The notes beneath the pieces are model-generated. The model worked only from the letters and a program-made list of their open reading frames with translations, was not told the origin of the DNA and made no database searches. A DNA stretch of 10,254 nt from NCBI GenBank assembly GCA_003661945.1, contig QMXC01000022.1, forward strand, positions 1 through 10,254, given 5' to 3'. This stretch comes from Candidatus Bathyarchaeota archaeon (GTDB taxonomy: Archaea; Thermoproteota; Bathyarchaeia; Bathyarchaeales; UBA233). The translations under genes were made by a program, and so were the position numbers. This document shows, in pieces, positions 7,827 to 10,254 of this stretch (positions are counted from its first letter, which is position 1; each line of letters begins with the position of its first letter).

Positions 7827-8656
7827 TATGCGTTTTCACCGCGAATTAGGTTCAAGATTTTCTGGTAAAGGGTTTTGTTGCCTGCTGCTATGAAGGAGAC
7901 TCTTCGTTGAGGGTGCAGCTCGGCGTTGAGCGTCATGCCTTCGGGTGTTGTGATGATAGCCCCGGCCTCTCTTATTATGAGGTAGGCGGCTGCCATGTCT
8001 GTTACCCGGAGTTTTCCCCGAATGTCTATGAAGCCGTCTGTTGTGCCGTCCGCTACGTAACACAGCTCTAGGGCGTTAGCGCCCAGATGCCTTAGATGCT
8101 TAACTTCCTTGACAACGCGGGTTAGTTTCGACGCAAGTTCAGCTATTCGATAAGTGTTGAAGTCTACGCCTATCAACGCGTCGGACAGAACTGTGAGCGG
8201 TGAAGGCGTGATGGCTTCGTTGTTTCTGAAGGCGCCCTGCCCCCGTTCCGCAAAATACACGACGTCATGATATAGGTCGCTGACCAAGGCGAACTCCACA
8301 GATGCTAACTCGGGTTTTTTCGACACGGCGATTGAGGTTGCCATGAAAGGGACGCCTCGGTTAGCGTTCGTTGAGCCGTCTAGAGGGTCAACCGTGACGT
8401 AAAACTGTTCTGGGGTAGCTCCAAACTTTTTGATTCCGGATTCTTCACTTATCAACGTGTAAGAAACCTTATGCTTGGCTAAAACGTTTATCAACGCCTC
8501 TTCGGCTACGAGGTCTATTTGTTTTATTTCGTCTCCTCCAGCGCCTATGCCTAAAGATTTTCGTTCTCTTTTCTGAAAAAACGGCATAACAGCCACTCGG
8601 ATTTTTTCTGCGGATTCGAAGAGAATTCTCCGCCATTCCACGTTCATCGGTTTCAT
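7826..8656 (-). CDS. suhB: Bifunctional inositol-1-monophosphatase/fructose-1,6-bisphosphatase (archaeal type)
   Basis: Predicted Mg-dependent sugar phosphatase. It would release inositol from inositol-1-phosphate (archaeal ether lipids, di-myo-inositol phosphate solute) and/or convert fructose-1,6-bisphosphate to fructose-6-phosphate in gluconeogenesis. It has 276 residues, with metal-site motifs ISEES (69-73; E71, E72), VDPLDGSTN (89-97; D90, D93) and VTDMAAAY (218-225; D220). From memory, the sequence aligns along its length with MJ0109 of Methanocaldococcus jannaschii, a known bifunctional enzyme: GDEIKQIDLVAEEAL and LELCYVADGTTD have close counterparts there. The ATG at 8656 is chosen because GAGGT lies four bases upstream; the Met at codon 4 would be 13 bases away. 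It is first gene of a two-gene unit with the metallophosphoesterase. Which of the two activities dominates cannot be told from the sequence. Confidence 0.88.
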   Translation of the reverse strand: MKPMNVEWRRILFESAEKIRVAVMPFFQKRERKSLGIGAGGDEIKQIDLVAEEALINVLAKHKVSYTLISEESGIKKFGATPEQFYVTVDPLDGSTNANRGVPFMATSIAVSKKPELASVEFALVSDLYHDVVYFAERGQGAFRNNEAITPSPLTVLSDALIGVDFNTYRIAELASKLTRVVKEVKHLRHLGANALELCYVADGTTDGFIDIRGKLRVTDMAAAYLIIREAGAIITTPEGMTLNAELHPQRRVSFIAAGNKTLYQKILNLIRGENA

Positions 8657-8680
8657 CTCAACCTCAGAATGGTTGAAACG

Positions 8681-8700
8681 TATAATTTAGGTTTATCATA
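8681..8700 (-). promoter_or_regulatory. Candidate TATA region for the phosphatase operon
   Basis: The minus strand reads TATGATAAACCTAAATTATA. The first AT box (TATGATAA, 8693-8700) would place initiation near 8671 and keep the GAGGT ribosome site in the leader. The second (AAATTATA) would start transcription almost at the ATG and lose it. The first is therefore preferred, weakly. Confidence 0.35.
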
Positions 8701-8718
8701 GAGACGTATAGAAGTTTA

Positions 8719-8759
8719 GAAAAAGAGGGGGATGAAAGCGCACATGTTCCGCGCGTTTC
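8719..8759 (-). terminator. Hairpin plus T-tract terminator after the small secreted protein gene
   Basis: On the minus strand, GAAACGCGC and GCGCTTTC pair around a 9-base loop, with one bulged C, starting five bases past the stop codon. A C-rich run and CTCTTTTTC follow. The T tract alone could stop archaeal polymerase; the hairpin may help or protect the 3' end. It isolates this gene from the phosphatase operon downstream. Confidence 0.5.
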
Positions 8760-8763
8760 GTGT

Positions 8764-9279
8764 TTACTCTGGGAACACGTAGGCTTTGGCTCTGAGCCCC
8801 AGCCACATCCGCGTGTCCGTCTTGAAGACGCCTACTGACCTAGCGACGTAGAGTCGTCCGCCCATCCAGAAGTATTCCGCGTACAGCCGAATCACGAAGG
8901 TCTGGTTTTCGCCGTCGACGCCTGTTAGCCAGAGGAATACTTGGTCTTTTCTGTGGAAGATTTTGCCTCCGCCGCACGTTATCTCATAAACTGTTCCGTT
9001 GATGTCAGCTGTTCCTTGCGCTCCTAAGATTGGGGTAAATGGTCCGTGTCTCTCGCCGAGATATAGGGTGAAGTTTAGTTCAGCCGGCATCTTTACGGTT
9101 TCGTTTTCGATCTGTTGTCTAGCTATTCCACGAGCGTAGACTTCGACGCGTTTCGAATAGCACAGCGGCTCTTCCGCCTGTGCTGAAGCTGCGAATATCA
9201 CTGTAGACGCAACTGCAACCACGAGGGTTACTGCGACTATGGCTATGAGGGCTTTCTTCTTGCTTTTTATGGTTATCAT
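8764..9279 (-). CDS. Small secreted or membrane-anchored protein of unknown function
   Basis: I do not recognise a family. It has 171 residues from the ATG at 9279. Residues 1-9 are basic (MITIKSKKK) and 10-32 are hydrophobic. ASAQA (31-35) is a good type I signal peptidase site, so a mature secreted protein of about 136 residues is likely. The mature part alternates polar and hydrophobic residues, suggesting beta strands. It has two cysteines (C40, C102) that could form a disulfide, and four N-glycosylation sequons (N59, N69, N94, N125). The start at 9279 is preferred over the in-frame ATG at 9333. GGTGA lies five bases before it, and a strong TATA box (9314-9321) falls inside the would-be N-terminal extension. 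The gene stands alone between its own promoter and terminator, divergent from two membrane protein genes. A surface or stress role is possible but unsupported. Confidence 0.72.
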   Translation of the reverse strand: MITIKSKKKALIAIVAVTLVVAVASTVIFAASAQAEEPLCYSKRVEVYARGIARQQIENETVKMPAELNFTLYLGERHGPFTPILGAQGTADINGTVYEITCGGGKIFHRKDQVFLWLTGVDGENQTFVIRLYAEYFWMGGRLYVARSVGVFKTDTRMWLGLRAKAYVFPE

Positions 9280-9284
9280 CCTTT

Positions 9285-9289
9285 TCACC
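9285..9289 (-). promoter_or_regulatory. Ribosome binding site deciding the start of the secreted protein
   Basis: GGTGA on the minus strand lies five bases before the ATG at 9279. The longer in-frame start at 9333 has no such site. Confidence 0.65.
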
Positions 9290-9313
9290 TTCAAGAAAGC
9301 CTTTCGACGTGGA

Positions 9314-9321
9314 TATTTATA
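9314..9321 (-). promoter_or_regulatory. TATA box of the small secreted protein gene
   Basis: TATAAATA on the minus strand is the best TATA match in the window. Initiation about 25 bp downstream falls near 9291, just before the GGTGA ribosome site at 9285-9289, giving a leader of about 12 bases. Confidence 0.6.
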
Positions 9322-9333
9322 GATGTGAGGCAT

Positions 9334-9351
9334 GATTCATCTGAACGAATC
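9334..9351. repeat. Imperfect inverted repeat in a divergent promoter region
   Basis: The arms GATTCAT and ACGAATC match at six of seven positions around a 4-base spacer (CTGA). The repeat lies 13 bp upstream of the TATA box of the secreted protein gene and between it and the divergent membrane protein genes. The size and position suit a dimeric regulator's operator, but an 18-bp imperfect palindrome can occur by chance. Confidence 0.3.
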
Positions 9352-9416
9352 GTACATCCAGAATATTGTTTCCGAATTCACAAGCTTTTTCGACCACGCT
9401 TCGTAATGCTTCATTT

Positions 9417-9623
9417 ATGGAAGCAAACGCAGAAACATTTACGGTAATTCCAGCTATGGCATCTCTGGTTTTATCCATTTTCCTAGCGTTTTATTCGCTA
9501 CAGTTACCCGACCCCACTGCACGAAACCTCTTGTTCATAGTCGCGCTTTCCCTTTTCTACGCGGGAATTCTACTAGCCCTCGGATGGGCTGTCTACTGGG
9601 GAATATACCGGAAAATTAAATAA
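9417..9623 (+). CDS. Small membrane protein with two predicted transmembrane segments, unknown function
   Basis: I do not recognise it. From the ATG at 9417 it has 68 residues. There is a short polar N-terminus (MEANAET), then two hydrophobic segments (about 8-29 and 37-60) split by a polar turn LPDPTARN, and a basic tail WGIYRKIK that is probably cytoplasmic. The same frame could start at TTG 9366, adding 17 residues, but neither start has a clear ribosome site, so the N-terminus is uncertain. The next gene begins 38 bp downstream on the same strand and also encodes a membrane protein, so the two may be co-transcribed and act together. Membrane-like composition and a proper basic end argue that it is real, though short hydrophobic frames can be spurious. 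Confidence 0.5.
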   Translation: MEANAETFTVIPAMASLVLSIFLAFYSLQLPDPTARNLLFIVALSLFYAGILLALGWAVYWGIYRKIK

Positions 9624-9661
9624 TTTTACGGGCAGAGAATTCTAGAAGAGGCGCTTGCGAA

Positions 9662-10254
9662 GTGTTTATCGCGTTTCCTTTAACGATAGCACTATGGATG
9701 AGTTTTCTCGTTGAAATGAAAATGATAGACAACGCATTGAAAAAACGTAGCGAAGCTTTAGAAAGAACCCGCGTTTCTTCTTTAGGTAGAGGCATTCCAC
9801 TTCCCATATGGATTTCCGCAGCTATCATTTTCTTCTTTATCGGTTTTCTTCACGGAACGCGAAGCATGAGGACTCCTATGCACATATATCTCATCGGAGC
9901 GGTTATTTGCCGAGGAATAATATTTCTAATAGTCCACGAACTAACAGCTGAAAAGTCGTTTCTGCGAAGGATGACGCGTCAGCGTTTACGTCCCGCAGTG
10001 TCTATTTTTTTGTTCGGATTGATGCTTTTCGCTTTCGTTTTAGGACCAATAATCATCCCTCGAGGGATAGGGTATCTGCGCGCCTGTGAAATGTTGAATA
10101 TTCTAACTCGTTCTGAAGACGCGACGGTTGACACGTTTCCCGAAATCAGCCCGTCTGATTTGAGGGTTACCACTCGAGAAATCGCTGAGAGCATATGCGA
10201 GATTAGAAAGTCAAGCGCAGCTTCTTGGATTACCAGCGTCAATTTAGGCATGTA
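9662..10254 (+). CDS. Multi-pass membrane protein of unknown function, GTG start, cut by right edge
   Basis: The frame is open for 197 codons to the window end. The last in-frame stop upstream is at 9617-9619. GTG at 9662 is the proposed start because the hydrophobic first segment begins there and GAGG lies ten bases before it. The first ATG (9698) would cut that segment in half. Predicted membrane segments are at about 1-18, 48-64, 73-91 and 112-133. A basic loop, EKSFLRRMTRQRLR (97-110), lies between the third and fourth. From about 140 a soluble, mixed-charge domain begins with SDLRVTTREIAESI (165-178) and continues beyond the window. I cannot assign a family. It follows the 68-residue membrane protein on the same strand. 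The two minus-strand frames over this stretch are weaker candidates: they lack membrane pattern, ribosome sites or continuity. Confidence 0.65.
   Translation, partial: MFIAFPLTIALWMSFLVEMKMIDNALKKRSEALERTRVSSLGRGIPLPIWISAAIIFFFIGFLHGTRSMRTPMHIYLIGAVICRGIIFLIVHELTAEKSFLRRMTRQRLRPAVSIFLFGLMLFAFVLGPIIIPRGIGYLRACEMLNILTRSEDATVDTFPEISPSDLRVTTREIAESICEIRKSSAASWITSVNLGM

Noticed and set aside
9280..9333. Longer N-terminus for the small secreted protein
   Set aside because: The extension would contain the TATA box and put 18 polar residues before a normal signal peptide. The GGTGA site points to the start at 9279.
9616..10251. Two minus-strand open frames at the right end
   Set aside because: They lie opposite the continuous plus-strand membrane protein frame, lack a ribosome site and do not form one continuous gene.
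1..10254. Defence system, CRISPR array, mobile element or RNA gene
   Set aside because: No spaced direct repeats, transposase or integrase motifs, terminal inverted repeats or tRNA-like folds were seen on reading both strands.

Overview
The window looks archaeal, from a heterotroph that breaks down starch-like polysaccharide. Start codons are preceded by GGTGA- or GGAGG-type ribosome sites. Several genes have AT-rich TATA-like boxes about 25 bp ahead of short leaders. The inositol/fructose-bisphosphate phosphatase resembles the Methanocaldococcus jannaschii MJ0109 type. The lineage cannot be fixed without a search; a Thermoproteota/Bathyarchaeia-like or thermococcal-like relative is a guess.

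Left part (1-6986): a divergent sugar-use locus. On the minus strand, a secreted glycoside hydrolase family 57 enzyme of the amylopullulanase type fills 1-2752. It starts at TTG and runs off the left edge. From the shared 129-bp promoter region, a complete maltodextrin-type ABC importer operon runs rightward: binding protein (malE), two permeases (malF and malG, overlapping by 4 bases) and ATPase (malK). The hydrolase would cut alpha-glucan outside the cell and the importer would take up the oligosaccharides.

Middle part (6999-8656): a minus-strand pair, converging on malK with only 12 bp between the stop codons. An MJ0109-like inositol monophosphatase/fructose-1,6-bisphosphatase is followed, with a 1-base overlap (TAATG), by a COG1407-type metallophosphoesterase.

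Right part (8764-10254): a small secreted protein of unknown function on the minus strand has a clear TATA box and a hairpin plus T-tract terminator. Divergent from it are two plus-strand membrane proteins: a 68-residue protein with two predicted membrane segments, and a larger four-segment protein that starts at GTG and leaves the window on the right. I recognise none of these three.

No RNA genes, CRISPR arrays, insertion sequences or prophage signs were seen, and there is no gene-free stretch above 300 bp. Apart from the three unknown genes at the right, this is a fairly ordinary metabolic region. I do not see a convincing undescribed system.
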